A stretch of DNA of 64,000 nt from Larix kaempferi (Eukaryota; Streptophyta; Pinopsida; Pinales; Pinaceae): NCBI GenBank assembly GCA_027924585.1, contig BSBM01000597.1, forward strand, positions 3,611,501 through 3,675,500, given 5' to 3'. Position numbers and translations under genes: made by a program. The notes beneath the pieces are model-generated. The model ran no database searches. It was given only the letters and a program-made list of their open reading frames with translations, and was not told the origin of the DNA. Shown in pieces: positions 33,485 to 45,712 of the stretch; position 1 is the stretch's first letter, and each line of letters opens with the position of its first letter.

Positions 33485-34290
33485 AAAAAGGTAGAGACTA
33501 GTCAGGGCCCCTAAAAACCGAAGCTTCTGATAAATGTTCCTTTAATACTATAAAATTAGATTGGCATCCATCAATTGAGGTAAAATCTACAACATTAGAA
33601 AGTAAGGCAAATAAAGGAGATGCAAGTTTAGTGAACTATTCAATAAAATGACGATAATAGCTAGTAATATGTCTAAGAGAAACATACCTATTTATAAGTT
33701 TTGGGAACCATAAGATTTAGTATTATGTTAACTTTTGTCGGATCCACCTTGATACTTGCAACAAAAATATGATGTCCTTAGACAATACATTCAGTGAGTA
33801 GCATGTGGCATTTCTCGTTACTAAGGGAAATATTGGTTTCCTTGGATCATTTGAGCATTTTCTCTAGGTTAGCTAAGGCCTCCTCAAATGTTTGGACATA
33901 AATTTGGAAGTCATCCATACAAATTTTGACACAGTCATGGGTCAAATCATAAAAATGCCTAGCAAAACCCTTTGAAAGGTGGTAAGTGCATTGAAAAGGC
34001 CGAAAGACAATACCCTATAGGAAAATATTCCCCAAGGATAGGTGAAGGCAGTCTTATCTTGGTCCTTTAGAGTTGTCTGGATCTAGTTATAACCACTTAT
34101 AAATCCATCAATAAAAGAGAATAAGTGTTTCCCTAGTAATGTATCAAGAATCTAATCAACGAAGGGAAAAGGGAAATGGTCCTTCCAAGTGGATTTATTC
34201 AATCCCATGTTATCAACACAGATCTTCCAGTTGAAATTTTAATTGGGTATTATTACCAAAGCAGAGACCCAATTTCTATTAGATATTGGG
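33485..34290 (-). pseudogene. Ty3/gypsy reverse transcriptase and start of RNase H
   Basis: Minus-strand frames (several shifts and stops) give CVDNMGLNKSTWKDHFPFPF, LGKHLFSFIDGFISGYN, KDQDKTAFTYPWG, YRVLSFGLFNALTTFQR and CMDDFQIYVQTFEEALANLE (Asp-Asp at 33910-33915). The thumb HITSYYRHFIE and TKLASPLFALL follow, then KEHLSEASVFRGPD-stop-SLPF, the start of RNase H. These are the standard consecutive Ty3/gypsy RT motifs. Homology stops at about 33480; the rest of RNase H, integrase and the 3' LTR are missing. Same element as 34726-35087, 45037-45320 and 45713-47179. Confidence 0.82.
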
Positions 34291-34725
34291 TATATGAAGT
34301 TCACATTCATGCAGCGTTAAGGCTGCCAAACAGGTAAAGCATTATTTTGGATGTAAATGTGATTGGTACATAGATCAAGGTGGATCCCCTTCATATCCAT
34401 GAATTCCCATACAAGTGCATTCGTCTATTCTTGAAAGATATGGATCAATTGTTCTCTTTGTGAAGGGGGCAATTGTGGATTAATATTCAGGATCTTCCCT
34501 AGTTCGATGTCTACATAAATGCAAGTAAGTTTTGGTATCAATTATAGGTAAGGAATCTGAAGACAATTATGTTACATACTTCACCTAAACAAAGGCTTTC
34601 ATTATGGAATAAAAAATTTGAGAGTTTTACTAAGAGGATGAGGATGGAATGCTAAGAAAATCATTGTTCACATCATTCTTTGTTTCATTCTTAAAACAAA
34701 GTGCTTTCCTAATGGTGAGCAATGG

Positions 34726-35087
34726 CTAGACAATTTCAATATCACACTCTTCTTCTTCCATCCAGATGGGGCTCTCATGATATGTGATAGGCATGCAAAG
34801 AGGGCATAAAGTAAGATCCTTAGTAGAGTTACCATGGGACATCATCATATTACTTGCTCTAATACCAATACCAGTGGCTAACGACAACCTACCCAGAATT
34901 AGAGGATGCCCTCCTAAACTAGATTTTGGTTGTAGGACCATAAAGTCAGCCATATACTATCATGAATCTAGATATATGACTATATCCTCTAGAATTCCCT
35001 CTGGCCTAATAGTGGATCAATATGCTAATTCGAGGAGCATGGGAGTTTCTTTAGAGAGGATTCCTAGTCACTCCATGGTTTCTTTGG
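34726..35087 (-). pseudogene. Gypsy protease region, downstream part
   Basis: The minus strand reads GILEDIVIYLDS, YMADFMVLQPKSSLGGHPLI, LGRLSLATG and MMMSHGNSTKDLTL, the C-terminal half and flank of a Tat/Athila-like retropepsin (LxGHPLILGRPxLAT pattern). The segment 34925-35087 is repeated at 45037-45199 on the far side of the 9.95-kb insertion. 34291-34725, toward RT, is degenerate linker without clear motifs. Confidence 0.72.
34925..35087. repeat. 163-bp flanking duplication, left copy
   Basis: Direct repeat of 45037-45199 with no length difference and about 14 substitutions (about 9%). It abuts the truncated 5' LTR of the 35-45 kb element with a shared TGG at the junction. Confidence 0.92.
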
Positions 35088-37962
35088 TTTAGCCCCTGGA
35101 CATATTATTAATGTTGTTATGTTGGACATAGTGGCACAAGGTGCTTAGAATATGGTTTGAACATTATTATTATTTTTATTATGTTGAACTTATCAAATAA
35201 TTAATAAAATAAAAACAACTAGATGACTGATGCCATGAAAGAGAGTATGAGAAACCATGGTGTTATGAGAAGGGGTTGTGGAAAAAGTGTTACCATTATG
35301 TTTGTGTCTATGTTTATGTTATACACCCTTCTTGTGGACTTGGTGGACCCTCTTTCCTATGTATCCTCATGTGTTATGCTACCAATTGGTTTTTATTTTA
35401 TTGCGGGATTATTTTCATTTGGAGTTAGAGTTTTTTTCCTCACCTAGTGTGCCCCTCATGAAAATTTGTAACTCCCACCTTGATGAGGACTCTTCCTTTT
35501 CCCTCTAATGCACCCTCTTGGAAAGTGTAACTACTATTTTTCTAACTTGGGAATGTAACTCCTCCCTTCTCTCTCTCCCTCCCCCCTAATTCGAATTGAT
35601 CTTGGGAAATGGGATTTGGGTGGATGGGAGCTAGTCTCTCTTGTTGGTTATGCATGCTCTTGGGTCTTGTTTTTTCTATGGTACTAGTGTGATTGGTTTT
35701 GGTTTCTCTTGACATGATTATTTTTTGGTTGGTGCACCCTTGCTGAGCTTGTGCCCAAGTTGAGTTACTTTGGAATTGCCACTGTTTTGTTGTGGAATTG
35801 CCTCTAGAGATCTTGGATTGGAAGTGATGTGGAATCCACTTACCATTGGATTTGAGGTTGTCCTAATATATTTATGAATATTTTTTCTTGGATCCACTGG
35901 AATTTCCCTGGAGTGGAATTCAATGAAGACTTTCCATTGGGTTGTGGTTGGAATGATTTCTCCTGAAAACTTTGTCCTAGAATTGCCACTGGAGATCTTG
36001 GATTGGAAGTGATGTGGAATCCAGTTCCCTTTGGATTGTAGATGGACCAATGTTAGATGGATTTTTTGGTTGAGTGCACTCTTGCTTGTAGCATCATGGT
36101 TCCCGCTCGGGGGTGACCCGCATTGTGTCTACGGCTGGGTGGAACGTGGCACGGTTGATTTCGGTTGCATATTTTGCAAGATAAGTACTTTATTTCATAT
36201 TTATTTGAATTAATTGGATTTGATATTATTATTATATGGTTTCACATGAAATTTATTAGAAAATATATGAGCTAATTATGGAATAAATCTCTCATAGATT
36301 TTAGTTACATTATGCTACTAGTTTTGGGGAAAAATAGCTAGCTAGTTTTGGTATTTTGTGAGCAAGTGCTTGAGAAAAATGTTTATTTGGAACCTCTACT
36401 ATAGATATGGTAATTGTGCATATTTTATTTTCATTATGTGTAATTTTATTGTGCAATAGCTTAGGAATGATTGGAAGCACCTCTCTATAGTGTTTCTAGC
36501 CTCTATTCGAAAACTAGTTCACTGGTTGGCTTGTTTTATGTAGTTTCGAGACTTGGCATGTGAAATATTTGAGAAAATTCCTGAGTGATATAACTGATAT
36601 TAGATATGATAATTACACTTTAAATGTATGAATAAATGTGTGGAAGAGTTCGTAGATATTTCTAGATTTGCTTATCAAAATCCTAGTTTTGTTTCCATGT
36701 GACTAGCTCCTTCGAAAGAATTATTTTCAATGGATTGATGAATTTGAATGAGAAGTGTTTGATGAAATGTTTACATGAGTTATACCTCTAATAATACTGA
36801 TAATACATTGTATTTATAGTTAGAATGGATTCCGAATGACTCTATAAATTTTTTATGCGTTTATCTTACTTGATTCCTCAATTTATAGCCAATTTGGAGA
36901 AGTAGATTTAGCTAGTTTGATGAATTAATAAGAGGACTGTTTATGAGAAGAAAGATATAGCAATTTGGATGTAGTGTACCTATGATATGATTTCCATGAT
37001 CTAAAATTGTCAATAGTTTCTTATTTTTTTTGCATTTGGAAACTAGAAATAGAAACTAGCTTCAAATTGGTGGAAATTGGTAATTTGTTTGTAGATTGAA
37101 TCTATGTTCTCGTCATTTTTGGAATGTATGTAGCCATATGCTCTGTTTTTTGTACTTTAATTTTGATGTAGAATTTTATTTTCCGTATCGTTACCCTCGC
37201 CTATGTGTTCTCGGGAACTCAGTACAATTGATTGGGTTAAATTCCTAGTAGTGTTTATTAACTAGTTACACTGATTTAGCTTGAAAGAATCATCATTTAT
37301 ATGAAAGGATATGACCTACAAATTCAACTTAAATTGGTTGTATGTGCGTGCTTAAATATATGTATAATTTCTATAGGTTCACTTTTTGGTTCATTGGCAT
37401 GGTTGAGTGTTGAATTCATGCAAGACTAGCTGTTTGTGTTAAATACTAGTTAGCTAGTCATGTGGAGTCATTTTCATAATTGTCTTGTTTAATTAATTGG
37501 AAAATTATAATTAGGAATTATTTACATGATATTAGGTGTTAATTATCCATTGGGATTGATAAATTATGATTAGGTGATAAACAAACGAATTTATTTTAAG
37601 TGTTGTCAATTATGGGGTAAGTGTCGCTAAGTGTCGCAATTACACACTAATTACTAGTTAATCATGATTAAGTGAAAATGACCTTTTTAGGTGCAAGTAA
37701 CCCATGTTATGGCTTGGGATGGATTCGTAATGATGTTATATAGTGTTGGATAATATTTCCCATCCTTGGTTCAATTTGCTTGATCAGTTATGAATTTTAT
37801 TTTAATTTATTTGGAATTATCGATATTTTGTCATAATTAAACTGTAGAAAATGAATTTAAATATTTATTAAAATTATTCCACTGTGCTAAAATATTATAA
37901 TTATCCCTAGAGAGATAATTATATGTCCATAATACCCTTTTATATCCCCAGGGGACATTACA
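35085..37962 (+). repeat. 5' LTR of the LARD-like element, 5' end truncated
   Basis: Aligns with 42162-45034 from TGGTTTA onward. The first 12 bases of the 3' LTR (TGTAATACACTC) are absent and replaced by gypsy sequence. It ends GGGGACATTACA. Inside, a GAATTGCCACTG...GATGTGGAATCCA block occurs twice about 210 bp apart (35771 and 35981), also in the other LTR. Confidence 0.9.
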
Positions 37963-37964
37963 AG

Positions 37965-37976
37965 TGGTATCATAGC
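37965..37976 (+). promoter_or_regulatory. Primer-binding site of the LARD-like element
   Basis: TGGTATCATAGC, 11 of 12 matches to the tRNA-iMet complement, two bases after the LTR end. The usual site has G where this has T. Confidence 0.88.
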
Positions 37977-38218
37977 TTAAGTTCCAACTATGCAGATGTT
38001 GGGCCTATTATGGATTCGTAACTCTATTTATGTGCATTGAGAATTTATAAATGTGCTTTGTGAAAGAATTTTAACCTCCATTATGTTAATGGAAGAATCA
38101 AAAGCCTCATTTCAGAGACCAGTTTGTTGTATCTTTTATAATTAATTAATATTGCATTGTTATTGTCAAATAGAATGATGGGTAAGTACTATGCGATGCA
38201 TATCTAATAATCGAGTAG

Positions 38219-38410
38219 ATTGATTGGTTGATGCATGTTCACCTTGCATTACCTCTTTTATTATTCAGTGATTTGATTGGCCGATGCTTGTGCATTGTCG
38301 CTTTTACTACTTCAGTGATTTGATCAGTTGATGCTTATGCATTGCCTCTTTTACTGTTCAGTGACTTGAATGGTTGATGCTTGTGCATTGCCTCTTTTAC
38401 TGCTCATTGA
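38219..38410 (+). repeat. ~45-53-bp tandem repeat in LARD core
   Basis: TTGATGC/CCGATGC anchors at about 38222, 38275, 38322 and 38367. Each is followed by TGCATTGCCTCTTTTACT-like sequence and TTCAGTGA. Confidence 0.75.
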
Positions 38411-39119
38411 ATTGTTAATATTGAAATGCTTCTTGCGGTATGATTTATTTACTAGTAAATTATGATTATTAATTTATAAGTAAACAATTGTTATTATAAT
38501 AGTATGTACTATGTACCATTATCAATATTAATTTAATGATAAGTTATTAAGATGATATAGTTTTATTATTATTAAATATTAATATGATTTATTAAGGGGC
38601 ATTTATACCCTATATATATTTTGGATTTTTTTATTGATGGTATGCTTTTATAGGCTTATTTATGCCACTTGGATAGTGGTGGTTATATTGATAAGTAACT
38701 CCTTGTCTATTTTTGGAGGAAATGAGCTACTTGTCTTTAATGTTTCATATTCTATTAATTTTATTTATTTTATTTTATGTGTGTAAGTATTTGTATAGTA
38801 GTGTATGATAATGTTATATATATATATGACATAAATTTAAATATTCATAACATAATTTGTGGTGTAAGATAGATGAGGGGTATATGATATTGAATATAGC
38901 ATAATATAAATGTTATATATATAATATATATAATATATATGATTGTATGATATGTGTGGTATACATATAATTTTTAAAAATATATATAGATATGAACGAA
39001 TATATGCATGTATGTATGCATGTTTGTATATACTATAATATATATTTTAAAATATGCAATAATTATTAGTATTGCATGTATATGATATTGTGCATATACT
39101 ATATGTATTAATGTGAACA

Positions 39120-39265
39120 TATCTAATGAAGTATGTGTAAAGTATTTGGAAGTGTTTGAAAGTATTGGAGAGTATTTGGAAATGTTCAAAGGTATTTGGG
39201 AAAATTCAAAAGTGTTTGGAACTATTTGGGAGTATTTGGAAGTTTTTGGAAGTATTAGAAAGTAT
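39120..39265 (+). repeat. Short GGAAGTATTTGG repeats
   Basis: About ten degenerate copies of a 10-14-bp word (AGTATTTGGAAGTGTTTG). Preceded by an ATATAT-rich tract at 38810-39080. Confidence 0.65.
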
Positions 39266-40204
39266 AGTGTGATAAGAAGTACTATGTTAGTATATATGTT
39301 ATAATGTATACCTAATATGATAGCATTGGATTAAGTAATTATACCACTATAATTGTATGGATATTATGGTATAACATAATAATTATACGAGTGTATAACA
39401 TATAGGATATATAGGTTATATGACTAATATGTTGTGTATATGATTAATAATAATATGATATATGATTGAATGATTATAATATCTATGTTGACAAATGGGT
39501 GTATGTATAGAAATAATACATAGTAATAGTAAGTAGGGTGTATGGTATAAGTGTCTGATGGTGTTTTGTATAGCTAGTAATTATTATTTTATTTTTTTAT
39601 TAAAAGATTTTGGTGGTAGGATGTTTGGTTGCTTGAGGTGACTATGTATTTACTTTTATTGATAGTATAAGTATTGTGCTAGTACGTGTAAATAATTAGT
39701 AACGTAATGTATGGTTAGCATATGGGGATTAGATGGGATTGCCTTCAAAGTATGTATAACATTGTTATTGACGAGAGTATGTATGCGAGCAAGATGTATG
39801 ATTGTGTATGTGTTGAATGTTTACACGAGTGTAGTATTAGTAGTGTTTGTGTGATGATGCTAGTTGTATACATGTATTATTAATATATGGATATTATATA
39901 TATAGTTATGCATTAATAATTATATATAATGTTATGACAAATAGTAACTATTATGATTTCTATGGTCGTTGTATTATGTTTGAATGGTTGATGTATGTTG
40001 TTGATAATATTGGTTTTTAATGACCGACGTTCATTGATTAATGGTTGATACGTATACGATATTGGCATTACCGTATGTATGGCTATTATTAGTTTCTCTT
40101 GGTTGTCATGGTGATTGATGGGAGATCGAGGTATGATTAATGTAAGTACAGTTATCTTTGGTTGTTGTTGATTATTGATTGGTTGTCATTGATTGATATT
40201 GATG

Positions 40205-40760
40205 ATCGATGTATGGTTGATGTATTCTGATGGATGTATTCTGATGGATGTACTCTGATTGATGTATTATGATTGATGCATTTTGTTCGATGTATTTCGG
40301 TTGATGTATTTTGCTTCTCGTTGATGTAATTGATTGATGTATTATGATTGATGTACCTGATTGATGTATTCTGATTTGAAGTATTCTGATTGATGTATTC
40401 CAATTTGATGTATTATGGTTGATGTATTTTTCTTCTCATCGATGTAATTGATTGATCAATTCTGATTGATGTATTTTGATTGATGTACTCTGATTGATGT
40501 ATTCTGATTTGCTGTATTATGGTTTATGTATTTTGCTTCTTGTTGATGTAACTAATTGATGTATAATGAGTGATGTACTCTAATTGATGTATTCCAATTT
40601 GATGTATTATGATTTATGTATTCCGATTTGACGTATTATGGTTGATGTATTTTTCTTCTTGTTGATGTATTCTGATTGATGTGTTCTGGTTGATGTGTTC
40701 TGGATGATGTGTTTTGGTTGAGGCATTCTTGTTGGTGTATTCTGGTTGATATACTATGAC
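40205..40760 (+). repeat. 14-bp GATGTATTCTGATT array with higher-order units
   Basis: Thirty or so copies of GATGTATTCTGATT and variants. Every 103-123 bp the array is punctuated by TTTT(G/T)CTTCT(C/T)(G/A)T(T/C)GATGTA, at about 40310, 40430, 40533 and 40653. The 83-codon minus-strand frame here is produced by the repeat. Confidence 0.85.
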
Positions 40761-41149
40761 TGATGTTTGTATGGTTAGTTGATGCATGTATGATTGTCAT
40801 TGGTTGATATTTGTGTATGATTGATATTGGTTGATATTTTGTATGATTGATATATGATCGACATATGATTGATATATCATTGAGGTATTATGAATTGATG
40901 TAATTTGGACCAAAGTCCATATGACTGATGTATGAATGATATTGGTTGATGTTACTGGTTGATACTAATTACTATTAGTTGATGTATATTAGATTTTTGG
41001 CTATTCTCTAAAGAAGACTTATGATTTGTTTAACTACTAGTTGTTATGGCCATTTTTGGTTTCTTAGTTAGATTGGAATTGTTTCATATAAGTTCGCTTA
41101 CCTCTTACATTAAGTGCATAAAATGTTTGGGTGATGTTTGTGATCTTTA

Positions 41150-41345
41150 CTAGAACAATATCTTTGTGATCTTCATTAGAAAGGTATCTTTGAGATATTT
41201 GTCAGAAAAGTATATTTATGATATTTCTTAGAAGAGTATCTTTACAATCTTTGTTAGAAAAATATCTTTGTGGTCTAAATGTCTTTATGACCTTGTTGAA
41301 AATTTATCTCTTGAAAAGTACCTTGCTAGAAGAGTATCTTTTATT
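41150..41345 (+). repeat. ~33-bp tandem repeat in LARD core
   Basis: ATCTTTGTGATCTT(C/G)-TTAGAAAAGT-like units, about five or six copies. Further CATGATGCATTTCATG-type repeats follow to about 41700. Confidence 0.7.
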
Positions 41346-42148
41346 TAATGAACATCTATTCTTGTGGTATATTGATATTATTTCATGCATCTGTTGACAG
41401 AGCATATGCATGATGCATTTCATGTATCTATAGGTAAAATATATGCATTTTATGTGATTGATTGAGTGGAATGCATTTCATGAAGAAAGAGAACACACTT
41501 GATGCACTTCATGAGATTGAATGGTATACTTGATGCACTTCATGAAATTGATTGATAAACCTGATGCATTTCAAGTATTCTATTGAAGAAGTATCTATAT
41601 CGCATGTTCCTTGTATATGCTAATGTATTTCGTGTGATCTATTTCATGTATCATGTATCTTGAAGATGTATTTTATGTATCTAGATGAATACTATATATA
41701 TATGTTTGCTGCTAATTGTGTGTTTGTTGGAACATGAAAAGTATCTTTGTAGAAGAATATATTTATATCATATATCACATATTTTTATATACCCGATGTT
41801 AATCATATGATGGATTGAAATATGATTTCTAGGTGGATGTATCTTTGTTGAAAGTTTGAAGGCCTTGTAAAGAGTATTGAAGACCCTGTGATGGGGATTT
41901 AATATTTACCCTTGCTTCCTTGAGTCCACTCTACTAGTCGTGGTTCTCCCATGGGAAGTGGAGACAAACAGGAAAGTAGGTGGTAGTGGGAAGTATTGTG
42001 GTTAGAAAGATGTTATTATTTTTGAGGCATGTATGCGCATTTTTGTGAGAGTTTGAAAGATGTTATCTTTCTGAGGCATGTATGGGCATGTCTGTTATCC
42101 TTTTGTAAAGGCATGTATGTAATATGCATCAAAGACGATGCATGGTTT

Positions 42149-42161
42149 AAGGGGAGGGAGA
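42149..42161 (+). promoter_or_regulatory. Polypurine tract of the LARD-like element
   Basis: AAGGGGAGGGAGA, a thirteen-base pure purine run ending exactly where the 3' LTR begins (TGTAATACAC). Confidence 0.92.
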
Positions 42162-45034
42162 TGTAATACACTCTGGTTTATCCCTTGGACATATTATTAA
42201 TGTTGTTATATTGGACATAGTGGCACAAGGTGCCTAGACTATGGTTTGCACATTAAAATTATTTTTATTATGTTGAACTTATAAAATAATTAATAAAATA
42301 AAAACAATCGAACGACCGATACCATGAAAGAGAGTATGATGAACCATAATGTTACGAGCAAGGGGTTTTGGGAAAAGTGTTACCATTGTGTTTGTTTATA
42401 TGTTGATGTTATACACCCTTGTTGTGGACTTGGTGGACCTTCTTGGCTACGTACCCTCATGTGTTATGCTACCCCTTGGTTTTTATTTTATTTCAGGATT
42501 AATTTTATTTGGAATTAGAGTTTTTTTCCTCACCTAGTGCGCCCCTCATGAAAATTTGTAGCTCCCACCTTGATGAGGACTCTTCCTCTCCCCTCTAATC
42601 CCTCTTGAGAAGTGTAAATCCCATTTATCTAACTTGGGAATGTAACTACTCCCTTATCTCTCTCTCTCTCTCCCCCTCAATTATAATTTCACTTGGGAAA
42701 TGGGATTTGGGTGGATGGGAGCTAGTATATCGTGTTGGTTATGCATGAACTTGGCTCTTGCTTTTGCTATGGTACTAATGTGATTTGTTTTGGTTTCTAT
42801 TGACATGATTTTTTTTTGGTTGGTGCCCTCTTGCTGATCCTATGCCCAGGTTGAGTTACTCTCGAATTGCCACTGTTTTGTCTTGGAATTGTCTCTGGAG
42901 ATCTTGGATTAGAAGTGATGTGGAATGAACTTTCCATTGGATTTGAGGTTGGAATAATATATTTTTGAATATTTTGTCCTAGAGCCATTGGAAGTTTCCT
43001 AGATTGGAAGTCAAGGAAGACTTTCATTTGGGTTGCGGTTGGACTGATTTCTCCTGAAAACTTTGTCATATAATTGCCACTATAGATCCCGGATTAGAAG
43101 TGATGTGGAATCCACTTTCCATTGGATTGTGGTTGGACGAATGTTAGATGTGTTTTTTGTTTGAGTGCACTCTTTCTTGTGGAATCATGGTTTTGGCTCG
43201 GGGGTGACCATTGCAAAGTGAGTTTTGGATTGTAGTGTCTCTATGGCTGGGTGGAACATGGCACGATTGATTCTGATTGTGTATTTTGTAAGATAAGTAC
43301 TTTATTTCATGTTTATTTGATTTACTTGGATATGATATGATTCTTATATGGTTTCACATGAAATGTATGATTAAATATATTAGCTAATTATGGAATAAAT
43401 ATCTCATAGATTTTAGTTACATTGTGCTACTAGTTTTGGTATTTTGTGAGCAAGTGCTTGAGAAAAATGTTTATTTGGAGCATCTACTACATATATGATA
43501 ATTGTTCCTCCGTTATTTATATTATGTGTACTTTTATTGTTCCATATCCTAGGAATTATTGGAAACACTTCTCTACAGTGTTTCTAGCCTATATTCGAAA
43601 ACTAGTTCACCGGTTGGGTTGTTTTATGTAGTTTCGAGACTTGGCATGTGAAATTTTTGAGAAAATTCATGAGTGAGATAAGTGATCTTAGATATTATAA
43701 TTAAAATTTAAATGTATGAATAAATGTGCGGAAGAGTTCCTAGATATTTCTAGATTTGCTTATCGAAATCCTAGTTTTCTTTTCATTCACTAGCTCATTT
43801 GAAAGAATTGTTTTAAATGGGTTTATGAATTTTCATGAAAAGTATTTGATGAAATGTTTACATGAGTTATAAATATTATAATACTAATAATGCATGGTAT
43901 TTAGAGTTGTAATGGCTTCTGAATGACTCTGCAAATTGTTTATGCATTTATCTCACTTGATTCCTCAATTTATAACCAATTTGGAGAAGTAGATTTAGCT
44001 AGTTTGATGAATTAAGAAGATGATTGTTTATGAGAGGAAATATATAGAAATTTGGATGTAGTGGACCTATGATATGATATCCATGAGCTACAATATTCAA
44101 TAATTTCTTTTTTTTTGCATTTCGAAACTAGAAATGGAAGTTAGCTTCAAATCAGTGGAAATTGGTAACTAGTTTGTAGATTGAATCTATGTTCTCGTAA
44201 TTTTTGGAATGTAAAACCATATGATCTATTTTGGTAATTTAATTTTGATGTAGAATTATATTTTCCATATCTTTACCCTTTCCTATGTGTGCTTCGGAAC
44301 TCAATACAATTGATTGGGTTAAATTTCTAGCAGTGTTTATTAACTAGTTGCATTGATTTAGCTTGAAAGAATAATCGTTTATGTGAAAGGATATGACCTG
44401 AAAATGGAAATTTATTTGGCTTTATGTGCATGCTTAATATATGTATAATGGATGCAGGTTCATTTTTTGGTTCATTGGCATGGTTGTGTGTTGAATTCGT
44501 GCAAGACTAGCTATTTGTGTTAAATACTAGTTAACTAGTCTTATAGAGTAATATTCGTAATTGTTTTGTTTAATTAATTGGAAAATGGTAAGTATGCCTT
44601 ATTTACATGGTATTAGGTGTTAATTATCCATTGGGATTGATAAATTATGATTAGGTGATAAACAAATGAAGTTATGTTAAGCGTCTTCAATTATGCGTTA
44701 AGTGTCGCAATTAGTACACTAATTACTAGTTAATCATGATTAAGTGAAAATGACCTTTTTAGGTGCAAGTAACCTATTTTATGGCTTGGGATGGATGCAT
44801 AATGATATTATATAGTGCTAGAAAATATTTCCCATCCTTGGTTCAATTTGCTTGATTAGTTATGAATTTTATTTTAATTTATTTGGAATTATTGATATTT
44901 TGTCATAATTAAACTATAGAAAATGAAATTAAATATTTATTAATATTATTCCACTGTGCTAAAATATTATAATTATCCATAGATAGATAATGATATGTAC
45001 CTAATACTCTTTGATATCCTCGGGGATAATTACA
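42162..45034 (+). repeat. 3' LTR of the LARD-like element
   Basis: 2873 bp with complete TGTAAT...ATTACA ends, followed after two A residues by the right copy of the 163-bp duplication. Confidence 0.93.
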
Positions 45035-45036
45035 AA

Positions 45037-45199
45037 TTTGGTTGTAGGACCATAAAGTCAGCTAGATACTCCCATGAATTTACATAGATGACTATATCCT
45101 CTAGAATTCCCTATGGCCTAGTAGTGGATCAATATACTAATTCGAGGAGCATGGGAGTTTCTCTAAAGAGTATTCCTAGTCACTTCATGGTTTCTTTGG
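45037..45199. repeat. 163-bp flanking duplication, right copy
   Basis: Pairs with 34925-35087. Here it continues naturally into the rest of the gypsy protease (GGCCATTATG...), so this side is the undisturbed target and the left copy is the added one or was copied at insertion. Confidence 0.92.
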
Positions 45200-45320
45200 C
45201 CATTATGCTTATGGTATCTCTTAAATCAATTAAGGTGTTTGAGATATAAATGTTTTTTATGTAAACACAAACTATTGGATTGCTACGATCCTTATACTTG
45301 GGATTTGTCACTTTTCCAAG
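45037..45320 (-). pseudogene. Gypsy protease, upstream part with catalytic Asp
   Basis: The minus strand reads NPIVCVYIKNIYISNTLIDL, then RDTISIMAKETM and TPMLLELVY, followed by GILEDIVIYVNSWEYLADFM. The retropepsin active site DLGA(T/S) is present as DLRD: the catalytic Asp (45225-45227) is kept, but Gly and Ala are replaced. Stops interrupt the frame (MK-stop-LG and VY-stop-ST). Confidence 0.72.
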
Positions 45321-45712
45321 CATTAGGTCTTCCAAATGACCAATTACATGCATAATGGGAGGATCCTAATTTTATTTCCTACCATTTTTCCTAATGCACA
45401 CTTCCCTTGCAGTTTTAGCATATATTATATCTAGATATCCTTGATGGCTTGAAATAATGGAATCTTCACACACATTCCGTAGCTCACCTAGTAAATCAAA
45501 CTAAGGATGAGTAAGTGGTTTTGTTAGTCCTAACCTATCGGGTAAAGGAGGAGGATAATAAACCCATTTTTTTGGTAAATTTCTGGGAGGAATAGGTTGT
45601 GGTTCCTTGGTAGGATTCCGCTCATGTTGTTTTTTAGAATGACTATTTTCTTGTTGTAGAATATCCTCCTCTTCATGTTCTGTAATGATTGGAGGATCTT
45701 CTTGATTTAGTA

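Larger units (their letters stand above)
35085..45034 (+). mobile_element. Non-autonomous large LTR element (LARD-like), ~9.95 kb
   Basis: Two 2.87-kb LTRs, a PBS and a polypurine tract enclose 4.2 kb with no gag or pol but a series of different tandem arrays. This fits the large retrotransposon derivative class (established category). The LTR ends form a 6-bp inverted repeat TGTAAT...ATTACA, complete only in the 3' copy. The first 200 bp of the LTRs differ at about 11% of sites. It sits inside the protease of a gypsy element and is flanked by 163-bp rather than 5-bp repeats. Confidence 0.88.

Noticed and set aside
40152-40403. 83-codon minus-strand Asn/Ile/Ser-rich frame
   Set aside because: Pure translation of the GATGTATTCTGATT array; a low-complexity artefact.
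40152-40760. CRISPR array or telomere-like repeat
   Set aside because: No regular unique spacers, and the 14-bp unit is not a telomere unit; it is a simple tandem array inside a retroelement in plant DNA.
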